From the NCBI GenBank assembly GCA_021827545.1, contig JAKAVH010000115.1:1-5725 (forward strand): DNA of 5,725 bases, written 5' to 3'. The stretch comes from Thermoplasmata archaeon. GTDB taxonomy: Archaea > Thermoplasmatota > Thermoplasmata > UBA184. This document shows, in pieces, positions 1 through 5,145 of the stretch. How positions within the stretch are numbered: the stretch's first letter is position 1; every line of letters begins with the position of its first letter. The position numbers and the translations under genes were made by a program. A model generated the notes under the pieces. The model was not told the origin of the DNA, searched no databases, and saw only the letters and a program-made list of their open reading frames with translations.

Positions 1-409
1 TGAACGACCCGCCCGCTGCCTGGTATGTCTTCAAGACGGTCGCGACCGAGTACGTGTAACTCCCGTTCTGAAGATCCACTACGATCGTGGCCGTCGTCGA
101 ACTCGCCGAGGGCTGCCCAGTGACGTTCACATACCACTTCGTCCCCGTCGGCAGCCCGCTCTCTGTGAACGTAACTGCGTAGAGTTTGGCAAAGGTAATT
201 GGAACCGTGATCGCGGCGCCCGTGACCGAAGCCGAGCCGGTGGAGGGAGTAATCAGGTAGCCCGTTTGCGGAGAGACGGTGAACGCGTACGTTTGGTTGG
301 GTTCCGAAAACGCGATTGTTGGGGTGGTCGAGGAAAGAGGCGTTCCGCCCAGCGTCACCGTCCAACGGTTTCCGCCGGGAAGGCCCGACTCGGCGAACGT
401 CACCGGATA
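1..409 (-). repeat. Two further Ig-like repeats (R4, R5), R5 truncated by the edge
   Basis: Residues 505-580 (R4) and 581-640 (R5, cut) continue the array after the insert. R4 belongs with R2/R3: it has an SEPNQTY turn and a TGYLITPSTG segment. R5 matches R1 at 44 of 60 aligned residues without gaps, including the shared stretch VNVTGQPSASSTT. Confidence 0.88.
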
Positions 410-1921
410 GAGCGCCGGGGAGGCAAAGCCGACCGAGTACACCTGCGGATAACAATTGTCGGACTGGAACCTGCCGCCGCTGTAGTAATTGTCCGACAGG
501 TAGTTGAACCCGGTCGGCGCTGGCGACCCACCGCATGCGGCGGTCGTCGTGAAGGCCCATTGAACCGTCGGTCCGTAGACATTGAGGTAGTAGTGGGTGT
601 TCCCGTTCAACGTCACCGCGGGGAACGATAGCTTGTACCAGACCTTCGAGGAGCTGACCGACAAACTGGTGTTCGCCAGCACCTGATGGCCCCAGAGGGT
701 CGTTCCGATGCTCACGTAGGCGGTACCGGTCGACGTCCCGTTCGTGCCCAGCCACAGAACGACAAAATTGATCGGCGTCGTCTGCGACCCGACCCAAAAT
801 TCCTCGGCCTCCGGGGTCGAATAGTTCGTGATCGCCGATGCGCTGTTGTTCACCATCGAGTAGATCGTCGCCGTTGGCGTGTTGCTCCCGAACGCCACGG
901 GCTGATTCGCCGGCGCGCCCGCCACCGTGATCGTGCCGGTGGTTGGCGAGCTGGGGTGCCCGGCGATCGACCCTACCGTGTAGGAATAGCTACCGGACGG
1001 TTCGGAGAACGTGATCGTGCTCGTGTTCGAACTGGCCGGAGTCCCCCCGAGCGTCACCGACCAGCTCGTGCCGACCGCGAGCCCGGACTCCGTGAACGTC
1101 ACCGCGTAACTGGGGGAAAACTGGATGCTCGGCTCCGTGACCGGAGCGCCGGCCACCGTGAACGACCCGGAGCTCGGGCTCGCGGCGTACCCCGGGACCG
1201 ACGCTACGCGGTACGTGTAGCTCCCGTTCGGCTCCGAGAACGAAAGGCTGGTTCCCGTCGAAACCGTTGAAGAGCCCCCGGTGACGTTGACCCACCAGTC
1301 CGTGCCGGTCGGGAGCCCGCTCTCCGTGAACGTCACCGTGTAGGTCACTAGGGTGAACGGCACGGACACCCTGACGTTCGCTCCGTTCACCGTGAACGAA
1401 CCTCCCGATGCCCGGTAGATCTTGTTCGCGGTCGCCACCGAGTAGGTGTACGTTCCGTCGGAGAGGCTCATCGAAATGGTCGTGGTCGTGGAACTAGCGG
1501 ACGGCTGTCCCGTGACGTTCACCCACCAACGAGTCCCCGAGGGAAGCCCGCTTTCGGTGAACGTCACGGTGTACTTCCTTGGGTGAGGACCATAGCTCGA
1601 ACCGCTCGCCCCGAATCCGGTAGCACCGGACGCGCTCAGTGAAGAAGGAAACGTTGGGCTCGAACCGTTTGCTCCGACCGACGACGAAGGGGAGGGAGAG
1701 GGAGCGGCCGAACCTGCGCTGGGATGGGACTGAATGACTACACTTCCATTCGTGTGAGAGACCACGGTGAACGTCGGCGCCGGATTCGAGGACGCGCCGC
1801 CCGAGCTCGAGGCACTCGAAGGGCTCGAAGGGGAGATGAGGCCGACCGGGGCCACCATGAGGAGGACCACCAAGATCGAGACCGCGAGGCGAAGTGCCGG
1901 GTGGAACGGTCGTCGACTCAT
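1..1921 (-). CDS. Secreted Ig-like repeat surface protein, C-terminus cut by window edge
   Basis: An open frame of 640 codons runs from the ATG at 1921 off the left edge. An in-frame TGA at 1937-1939 and no other ATG between fix the start. Residues 1-37 are a signal peptide: basic start MSRRPFHPALR, then hydrophobic LAVSILVVLLMVAPVGLI. Residues 38-115 are a Ser/Pro/Gly/Ala linker. Ig-like repeats begin at about residues 117, 194, 272, 505 and 581, each about 77 residues and opening with a form of YxVTFTESGLPxGTxW. Residues 347-504 are a different, jelly-roll-like insert. Many N-x-S/T sequons suggest glycosylation. No catalytic motif is visible, so the role is probably adhesion or envelope structure; an enzymatic or anchor domain could lie beyond the edge. 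The mRNA upstream of ATG has only a weak ribosome-site match (AGGGG, 13 bases upstream). The product class is well supported, the function is not. Confidence 0.9.
   Translation of the reverse strand, partial: MSRRPFHPALRLAVSILVVLLMVAPVGLISPSSPSSASSSGGASSNPAPTFTVVSHTNGSVVIQSHPSAGSAAPSPSPSSSVGANGSSPTFPSSLSASGATGFGASGSSYGPHPRKYTVTFTESGLPSGTRWWVNVTGQPSASSTTTTISMSLSDGTYTYSVATANKIYRASGGSFTVNGANVRVSVPFTLVTYTVTFTESGLPTGTDWWVNVTGGSSTVSTGTSLSFSEPNGSYTYRVASVPGYAASPSSGSFTVAGAPVTEPSIQFSPSYAVTFTESGLAVGTSWSVTLGGTPASSNTSTITFSEPSGSYSYTVGSIAGHPSSPTTGTITVAGAPANQPVAFGSNTPTATIYSMVNNSASAITNYSTPEAEEFWVGSQTTPINFVVLWLGTNGTSTGTAYVSIGTTLWGHQVLANTSLSVSSSKVWYKLSFPAVTLNGNTHYYLNVYGPTVQWAFTTTAACGGSPAPTGFNYLSDNYYSGGRFQSDNCYPQVYSVGFASPALYPVTFAESGLPGGNRWTVTLGGTPLSSTTPTIAFSEPNQTYAFTVSPQTGYLITPSTGSASVTGAAITVPITFAKLYAVTFTESGLPTGTKWYVNVTGQPSASSTTATIVVDLQNGSYTYSVATVLKTYQAAGGSF
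410..883 (-). other. Jelly-roll-like insert domain with two lone cysteines
   Basis: Residues 347-504 interrupt the Ig-like array. The pattern EEFWVG, then VVLWLG, then TAYVSIG, then HQVLAN, then a WYKLSF strand, TLNGNTHYYLNVYG and VQWAF resembles the beta-sandwich domains often labelled choice-of-anchor or carbohydrate-binding-like in secreted proteins. That match is from memory of the family pattern. Cys463 and Cys490 are the only cysteines in the visible protein and could form a disulfide. The segment between them (about 464-489) is rich in Tyr, Asn and Gly and may be an exposed loop. Ligand unknown. Confidence 0.55.
884..1573 (-). repeat. Three tandem Ig-like repeats (R1-R3) coding region
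   Basis: Residues 117-193, 194-271 and 272-346 of the secreted protein form three tandem modules with a 77-78 residue period. Each opens with YxVTFTESGL, then a GTxWxV strand, a Ser/Thr-rich turn, and a GxYxYxV strand. R2 and R3 also share an SEPxGSY turn and an AGAP near the end, while R1 lacks these and resembles R5. The matching DNA shows a recurring gtgacgttcac-like word on the plus strand; it is a coding repeat. Confidence 0.9.
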
Positions 1922-2089
1922 GGCGGGCGCCCCTAGTCAAGCCGAGTGGCGGCGAGGTATCCGTTCGCTGTCTGAGCACGATCCCTATGAGGGCAGGGAT
2001 CCTCTGGTAGCCGGTACGCGTCCCCCGGCGCTCTGGGAGCCTTGCGCACCAGCTTCGCGCCAGAGAGCCTCGATCCGAAACCGAGGCAG

Positions 2090-2123
2090 CGGACCGTTCG
2101 ATGCAATCCGCTTCGACGGTCCG
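2090..2123. repeat. 8-bp-arm inverted repeat
   Basis: The arms cggaccgt (2090-2097) and acggtccg (2116-2123) are perfectly complementary, with an 18-base spacer. If the secreted-protein mRNA starts near the TATA-like element at 2159-2164, this would be a hairpin early in a leader of about 210 bases. Otherwise it could be a binding site for a dimeric regulator. Both roles are inference. Confidence 0.5.
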
Positions 2124-2158
2124 ACTCAGGGTATCCAGCTCTGCAATCATTGACAGAG

Positions 2159-2164
2159 TATAAC
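2159..2164. promoter_or_regulatory. TATA-like element, possible promoter for either direction
   Basis: TATAAC on the plus strand (GTTATA on the minus) is the most TATA-like word in the region. Read rightward, it would place a transcript start near 2187, exactly at an ATG (leaderless small ORF) or as the start of a leader of about 196 bases for the helical-protein gene. Read leftward, it would give the secreted-protein gene a leader of over 200 bases. No strong BRE is visible. Confidence 0.35.
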
Positions 2165-2186
2165 GCGCTAAACGATAGGACACCAC

Positions 2187-2303
2187 ATGGTGCGAGCCCG
2201 ACCTGCGATCCGGGGGGAACTGGTCGGCCCCACCGGGACCCGTTTAGGGTTCCCGGAGCGGCCGCGCCCTGTCCAGCCGCGGTGTCCGACCGCATCAAGG
2301 TAA
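2187..2303 (+). CDS. Possible leaderless small ORF (38 residues)
   Basis: ATG at 2187 opens 38 codons ending at TAA 2301-2303. The product starts MVRARPAIRGELVG and is basic and Pro/Arg-rich, with no membrane segment or known motif. The one argument for it is position: the centre of the TATA-like element is about 25 bases upstream of the ATG, the same spacing as for the Fur-like gene in this window. Against it, about three quarters of third positions are G or C, which is no clear coding signal in this genome, and the region forms a hairpin. It may instead be part of the leader of the gene at 2383. Confidence 0.2.
   Translation: MVRARPAIRGELVGPTGTRLGFPERPRPVQPRCPTASR
2220..2276 (+). repeat. 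Nested stem-loop in the intergenic region
   Basis: The core stem pairs ccgggaccc (2233-2241) with gggttcccgg (2247-2256), nine pairs with one bulged T and a five-base loop gttta. Around it cggcc (2225-2229) pairs with ggccg (2260-2264), and outside that ctgg (2220-2223) pairs with ccag (2273-2276), separated by small internal loops. It lies 107 bases before the gene at 2383, so it could be a folded leader element. Its role is unknown. Confidence 0.45.
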
Positions 2304-2325
2304 TAGTGTACTGAACTATCGTCCG

Positions 2326-2345
2326 GGTGTCTCCGCTGAGACACC
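2326..2345 (+). promoter_or_regulatory. Perfect 8-bp hairpin upstream of the helical-protein gene
   Basis: ggtgtctc (2326-2333) and gagacacc (2338-2345) pair perfectly around the four-base loop cgct, ending 37 bases before the start codon. A flanking G-T pair (2325, 2346) could extend it. It may be an operator for a dimeric repressor or a 5'-leader hairpin. A weak AT-rich word, taatag at 2301-2306, lies about 25 bases before it and could be a TATA box that makes the hairpin the 5' end of the mRNA. Confidence 0.45.
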
Positions 2346-2382
2346 TCTCTCTCGGGGACCCTGTCGTGAGACGCGAAGACAA

Positions 2383-3417
2383 ATGTCGCCGGAAGTGAGC
2401 GAATCGAGCCCGAATCCGCCCGGTCTGAGGCGGGTTCAGGAGATCTTGTTGCACTTGGCACGGGTCTGGCAGATCGACAGTCCGAAGCAGCTCGCGCGAC
2501 GCCTCATCGAGCTGCGGAAGAACCGGTTCGCCGGACTCGACGGGGTCGTGCCGGACGAGGAGGAGCGGGAAGAGTTCGAGGGGTTCGTTCGCAGCAAGAT
2601 GTCGTTGAAGGGGGAGGGGGAAGGGGCGCTCGCGGCGATCATCGGTCGGACGTTCCGCTACCAGCGTCGGTTCAACGAGACGGGTATGGCCCGACCGTCG
2701 CTCGCCCAGCGACAGGCGCACGCGAGCGAACTCGCGCGCCTGTTTCTAGGGCCAGAAGCCCTCCTTGCCTCGACGCCGGCGGATTTCGAGCTCGCCCGCT
2801 ACGCGAACCAGCACCTCACCGCGTACCGTGAGGTGAAACTCGCCGAAGCCGAGATGGCCCGCGCCGCCCAGGAGTGGGAGCGATTGACCGGACGGCCGCT
2901 TCCGTTCGACGCCCTGTTCCTTCCATGGGAGGAGCGGGACCGGTTGATCGCGGGCGAGGTGGGAGATCATCTCCTCCAGAAGGTCCGGGAGGTGACCCGC
3001 CGGCTGTATCCGGGTCTGCCCGAGATGCCCGACCACGGCCCTTCGCCGTCGTGGGGGACGAACCCGGCGGCGATTGCGAGCCGGCTCTGGGAGCTGCTGA
3101 ACGCGCACGCTCGTTCCCTCGAGCGCCCGTCGGTCGCTCTCGCCACGGTGCCGGCCGGTTCTGCCTGGCGGGTAGAGCTGGGCGGCAGCACGCTCGCGCT
3201 CGTCGAAAACCCGGCCGCGGCCAAGGTCGCCGAACTCACCGAGGAGATGAACCGACTCCTGAGCGATCCCGAGCTGATCGACCAAGCGGCGAAGGTCCAG
3301 GCGGCGGAGGAGCGGGTGCGTCGCACTCGGGAGACGTACCTCTCCGAGGTGCGCCGGCTGGGCCGGCGGATCGAGCACGGGGAACCGCTGCGGGGCCGCT
3401 GCGATCTCGGCTACTGA
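2383..3417 (+). CDS. Uncharacterised helical cytoplasmic protein, 344 residues
   Basis: I do not recognise this family. ATG at 2383 gives 344 codons ending with TGA; the upstream ribosome-site match (gtgag, 2366-2370) is weak. There is no signal peptide or membrane segment. The protein is charged and looks almost all helical: helices at about 14-30, 34-47, 57-72, 81-97, 105-124, 132-170, 183-208 and 227-247. A short beta hairpin follows at about 250-275 (VALATVPAG, WRVELGG, LALVEN). A long Glu/Arg-rich helix at about 278-332 is a likely coiled coil. The single cysteine (340) is four residues from the C-terminus, in the tail RGRCDLGY. No nucleotide-binding loop, HTH or metal motif is clear. 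It stands alone between a divergent and a convergent surface-protein gene, so context gives no job. A structural or regulatory role is a guess. Confidence 0.85.
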   Translation: MSPEVSESSPNPPGLRRVQEILLHLARVWQIDSPKQLARRLIELRKNRFAGLDGVVPDEEEREEFEGFVRSKMSLKGEGEGALAAIIGRTFRYQRRFNETGMARPSLAQRQAHASELARLFLGPEALLASTPADFELARYANQHLTAYREVKLAEAEMARAAQEWERLTGRPLPFDALFLPWEERDRLIAGEVGDHLLQKVREVTRRLYPGLPEMPDHGPSPSWGTNPAAIASRLWELLNAHARSLERPSVALATVPAGSAWRVELGGSTLALVENPAAAKVAELTEEMNRLLSDPELIDQAAKVQAAEERVRRTRETYLSEVRRLGRRIEHGEPLRGRCDLGY

Positions 3418-3430
3418 CCAGTCGGCTGTC

Positions 3431-3484
3431 GCGGCCACGCTCGAAGAGCTCCGGGGCGCTTCCCGAGCCTCGAGCGACGGCCGC
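3431..3484. terminator. Nested stem-loop between convergent genes, possible two-way terminator
   Basis: Three stems stack: gcggcc (3431-3436) with ggccgc (3479-3484), cgctcga (3438-3444) with tcgagcg (3470-3476), and gctc plus ggg (3448-3455, one bulged C) with cccgagc (3462-3468). The loop is 3456-3461. It starts 14 bases after the stop at 3417 and ends 55 bases before the end of the convergent gene at 3539. There is no T-run on either strand, which archaeal terminators usually use, so it may instead be an RNA-processing or stability element. Confidence 0.45.
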
Positions 3485-3538
3485 GCCACCGGGCCGAGCG
3501 GATTCGATGCCGCAGGACGGGGACGATCATAGACCGGT

Positions 3539-4993
3539 TCACTGAAAGTACGCCTCGATACCTTCGCGGGGGCGGCGTCGGTACCAGTAGACGGCGGCTG
3601 CGATCGCCGCGGTAGCCGCGGCGAAGGCTCCCCCAAGGTAGAGCGCGGACGTGACCGTCAGGCCGAGGAACCCCCGCGGCGGATACGCGACGGCAAACGC
3701 GATCGTCACGTGGACCGGCGTTCCCGTGACGTTCACCTCCCCTCCCACCGGCGACGGAGCGTAGCCCGTGACCGCTCCCAGCGCGAAACGATACGTCCCG
3801 TTCGGAAGGCCGAAGGTGATGGACGGGGCGACCGAACTCTCGGTCGTCCCGTTCAGCGTCACCGACCAGTTCGTCCCCAACGGCAAGCCGCTCGCCTGGA
3901 ACGTGACCGGGTATTGCGGCGGCTGGGCCGTGGGAGAGATCACGCTCACGGAGTTCGTCCCGCCGTTCGCCACGTACACCAAGTTTGCGTCGGCGGCGTA
4001 GGCGACCGCCACCGGCCGGGTCTGGACCTTCACGGTCGCGACCACGGACTTCTCGGTCAGGTTGAGGACGCTTACGGTGTCGTTCCCGGCGTTCGCGACG
4101 TACGCGAGGCCCGGGCCGGGGGCGTAGGCGATGCTGACCGGGTTCTTCCCGACCGGGATCGAGGCGACGACCGAATTGGTCGCAGGACTGATCACGCTGA
4201 CGTTGTCCGATCCCGCGTTCGCGACCAGAATGACGTTCGGCCCGACCGCGTACGTGACTCCCTCGGGCGCAACGCCGACCGGAATCGTCGCGAGGACCGC
4301 GTGGGAAATCGCGTCGAGGACGCTCACGTTGTTCGACCCGGAGTTCGTCACGAAGATGTGGTCGTAGCCGGCGGCGTAGGCGACCCCGAACGGGTAGGCG
4401 CCGACGCGGATCTGGGCCGCGACTTGGTTCGTCGTCACGTCGATCGCGGTGACGTTCGATACCCCCCAGTCCGCCACGTAGACCTCGTCCGCGAGGTCGG
4501 CGTACGCGAGTCCGAGCGGGTAGGCGCCGACCGTGACGTTGGCGACGACCCGGTCGGTCGCCGGGTCGACGACGCTCACGTTGTCGTTGTAGAGGTAATC
4601 GTGCGAGACGTACACCGCCTGGGTGGTCGTCGCATACGCGAGCGCGAACGGGAACCGTCCGATCGGGATCGTGGCGACGACCCGGTTCGTGACCGGACTG
4701 ACGACGCTCAGGTTCGCGGAGTCGTGGTTGGCCACGTAGACGAGGTTCGGTCCCGACGCGTAGGCCAAGCCGTCCGGGTCTTGGCCGACGCCGATCAGCT
4801 GGACGACCGCCTGCACGTCGGCCGTCGGCCCGTGGAAGGAGGGCGGGACCGACGGCGCCGAAGCGGCGGACCGTCCCTCCTCCGCGAGCGGGCATCCCAC
4901 GACGACGAGCGCGGCGGCCAAGAAGAGCCCCGTTGACGAACGAAGAAGGATCGCCGACGAGCGGGGCCAAGATCGTCTCGACCGTCGGTGCAT
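3539..4993 (-). CDS. YVTN-family seven-bladed beta-propeller surface protein with Ig-like module and C-terminal anchor
   Basis: A 484-residue secreted protein. The N-terminus is basic (MHRRSRRSWPR), followed by a hydrophobic stretch to about residue 33 and a lipobox-like VVGC with Cys34. Residues 60-355 hold seven YVTN-type repeats of about 42 residues, each with an xPxxxAYA segment, a VYVAN-like strand, NxSVxSPxT, and a VVATIPVG-like strand. The seventh lacks its last strand, and VVQLIGVG at 63-70 can supply it. Residues 361-436 form one Ig-like module (YPVTFQASGLPLGTNW). Residues 443-470 are a membrane helix followed by YRRRPREG, placing the propeller outside the cell. The start at 4993 is preferred over the in-frame ATG at 5047, which overlaps the TATA box; GAGGGAG (4999-5005) lies five bases upstream. 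Such propellers bind proteins or ligands or act in cell-surface layers; the partner is unknown. Confidence 0.93.
   Translation of the reverse strand: MHRRSRRSWPRSSAILLRSSTGLFLAAALVVVGCPLAEEGRSAASAPSVPPSFHGPTADVQAVVQLIGVGQDPDGLAYASGPNLVYVANHDSANLSVVSPVTNRVVATIPIGRFPFALAYATTTQAVYVSHDYLYNDNVSVVDPATDRVVANVTVGAYPLGLAYADLADEVYVADWGVSNVTAIDVTTNQVAAQIRVGAYPFGVAYAAGYDHIFVTNSGSNNVSVLDAISHAVLATIPVGVAPEGVTYAVGPNVILVANAGSDNVSVISPATNSVVASIPVGKNPVSIAYAPGPGLAYVANAGNDTVSVLNLTEKSVVATVKVQTRPVAVAYAADANLVYVANGGTNSVSVISPTAQPPQYPVTFQASGLPLGTNWSVTLNGTTESSVAPSITFGLPNGTYRFALGAVTGYAPSPVGGEVNVTGTPVHVTIAFAVAYPPRGFLGLTVTSALYLGGAFAAATAAIAAAVYWYRRRPREGIEAYFQ
3686..3913 (-). repeat. Single Ig-like module shared with the left-hand surface protein
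   Basis: Residues 361-436 of the propeller protein carry the same module as the array at 1-1573: YPVTFQASGLPLGTNWSV, then NGTTESS, a GLPNGTYRF turn, and TGYAPSPVGGEVNVTGTPV. It is closest to the R2/R3/R4 subtype, which also has GYxxSPxxG and a VxGxPV-type end. It acts as a stalk between the propeller and the membrane helix. Confidence 0.85.
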
Positions 4994-4998
4994 CGGCG

Positions 4999-5005
4999 CT
5001 CCCTC
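4999..5005 (-). promoter_or_regulatory. Ribosome binding site that decides the propeller-gene start
   Basis: On the minus strand GAGGGAG stands five bases before the ATG at 4993. It contains GAGG, complementary to the CCTC core at the 3' end of 16S rRNA. It supports 4993 rather than 5047 as the start. Confidence 0.6.
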
Positions 5006-5044
5006 GGGATTCGCGGGCGACTCTCGACTAGGCGAGCCCTCTCC

Positions 5045-5052
5045 CATATACC
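5045..5052 (-). promoter_or_regulatory. TATA box of the propeller gene
   Basis: The minus strand reads GGTATATG here. A start of transcription about 25 bases downstream would fall near 5023, giving a leader of about 30 bases that contains the ribosome site. The in-frame ATG at 5045-5047 lies inside this element and so is unlikely to be translated. Confidence 0.6.
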
Positions 5053-5094
5053 CTGTCGCACGCGGGCGAACCGGCCCGAAGCTCCGCCGGCGGC

Positions 5095-5118
5095 GGTCGG
5101 CGCTCGCTCCCGCCGACC
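5095..5118. promoter_or_regulatory. Inverted repeat abutting the TATA box, candidate operator
   Basis: ggtcggcg (5095-5102) and cgccgacc (5111-5118) are perfect complements with an 8-base spacer. The right arm touches TAAATA at 5119, so a dimer bound here would cover the BRE position, where TFB binds. A separate 10-base perfect palindrome, ccgccggcgg (5084-5093), lies just to the left, between the two divergent TATA boxes. At this GC content the palindrome could be chance; the 8-bp-arm repeat is less likely to be. Confidence 0.5.
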
Positions 5119-5124
5119 TAAATA
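5119..5124 (+). promoter_or_regulatory. TATA box for a leaderless Fur-like gene
   Basis: TAAATA in a surrounding of very high GC. Its centre is about 24-25 bases before the GTG at 5146, the usual archaeal distance from TATA box to transcription start. The mRNA therefore probably begins at the start codon itself. The first three bases (TAA) are also an in-frame stop that limits the gene upstream. Confidence 0.65.
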
Positions 5125-5145
5125 CGGCCCCTTCGTGGGGAACCC

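Larger units (their letters stand above)
1922..2382. other. Divergent intergenic region rich in inverted repeats
   Basis: This 461-bp gap lies between the diverging starts at 1921 (minus) and 2383 (plus). It holds at least six inverted repeats. Minor ones are 1980-1986 with 1995-2001 (gatccct/agggatc, 8-base loop), 2031-2036 with 2060-2065 (ctctgg/ccagag) and 2181-2192 (cacca/tggtg). Stronger ones have their own entries. One TATA-like element lies at 2159-2164. I see no tRNA and no convincing protein gene on the minus strand. The region could hold both promoters and structured leaders; a small RNA is possible but not shown. Confidence 0.6.

Noticed and set aside
1..1573. Recurring gtgacgttcac-like words as a possible CRISPR or DNA repeat array
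   Set aside because: Copies are imperfect, about 230 bases apart within the tandem runs, and in frame; they encode the VTFTES strand of the Ig-like repeats.
2096..2104. gttcgatgc, similar to a tRNA B box
   Set aside because: The flanking bases do not form a T stem, and no acceptor or anticodon stem can be drawn around it.
2150..2164. TTGACA followed by TATAAC, like a bacterial promoter
   Set aside because: Only three bases separate the two words instead of about 17, and the window looks archaeal.
1494..2186. 230-codon minus-strand frame beginning in the intergenic region
   Set aside because: It runs into the signal-peptide and repeat part of the secreted-protein gene in a different frame and shows no recognisable domain.
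1933..2721. 262-codon minus-strand frame
   Set aside because: Half of it is antisense to the helical-protein gene and the rest crosses the hairpin-rich region; the composition is Arg/Pro-rich shadow.
2746..3636. 296-codon minus-strand frame
   Set aside because: Antisense to the helical-protein gene and across the convergent stem-loop; no motif.
3710..4936. Long open frame (408 codons) on the plus strand
   Set aside because: It is antisense to the propeller repeats; its Arg/Asp/Val periodicity only mirrors the coding repeat on the other strand.
3411..4970. Long open frame (519 codons) on the minus strand
   Set aside because: It overlaps the propeller gene in another frame, is extremely Arg-rich and has no motif; the propeller frame shows clear repeats, signal and membrane helix.
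4994..5047. Upstream ATG at 5047 as start of the propeller gene
   Set aside because: It lies inside the TATA box; the extra 18 residues would also push the signal peptide inward. The ATG at 4993 has a ribosome site.
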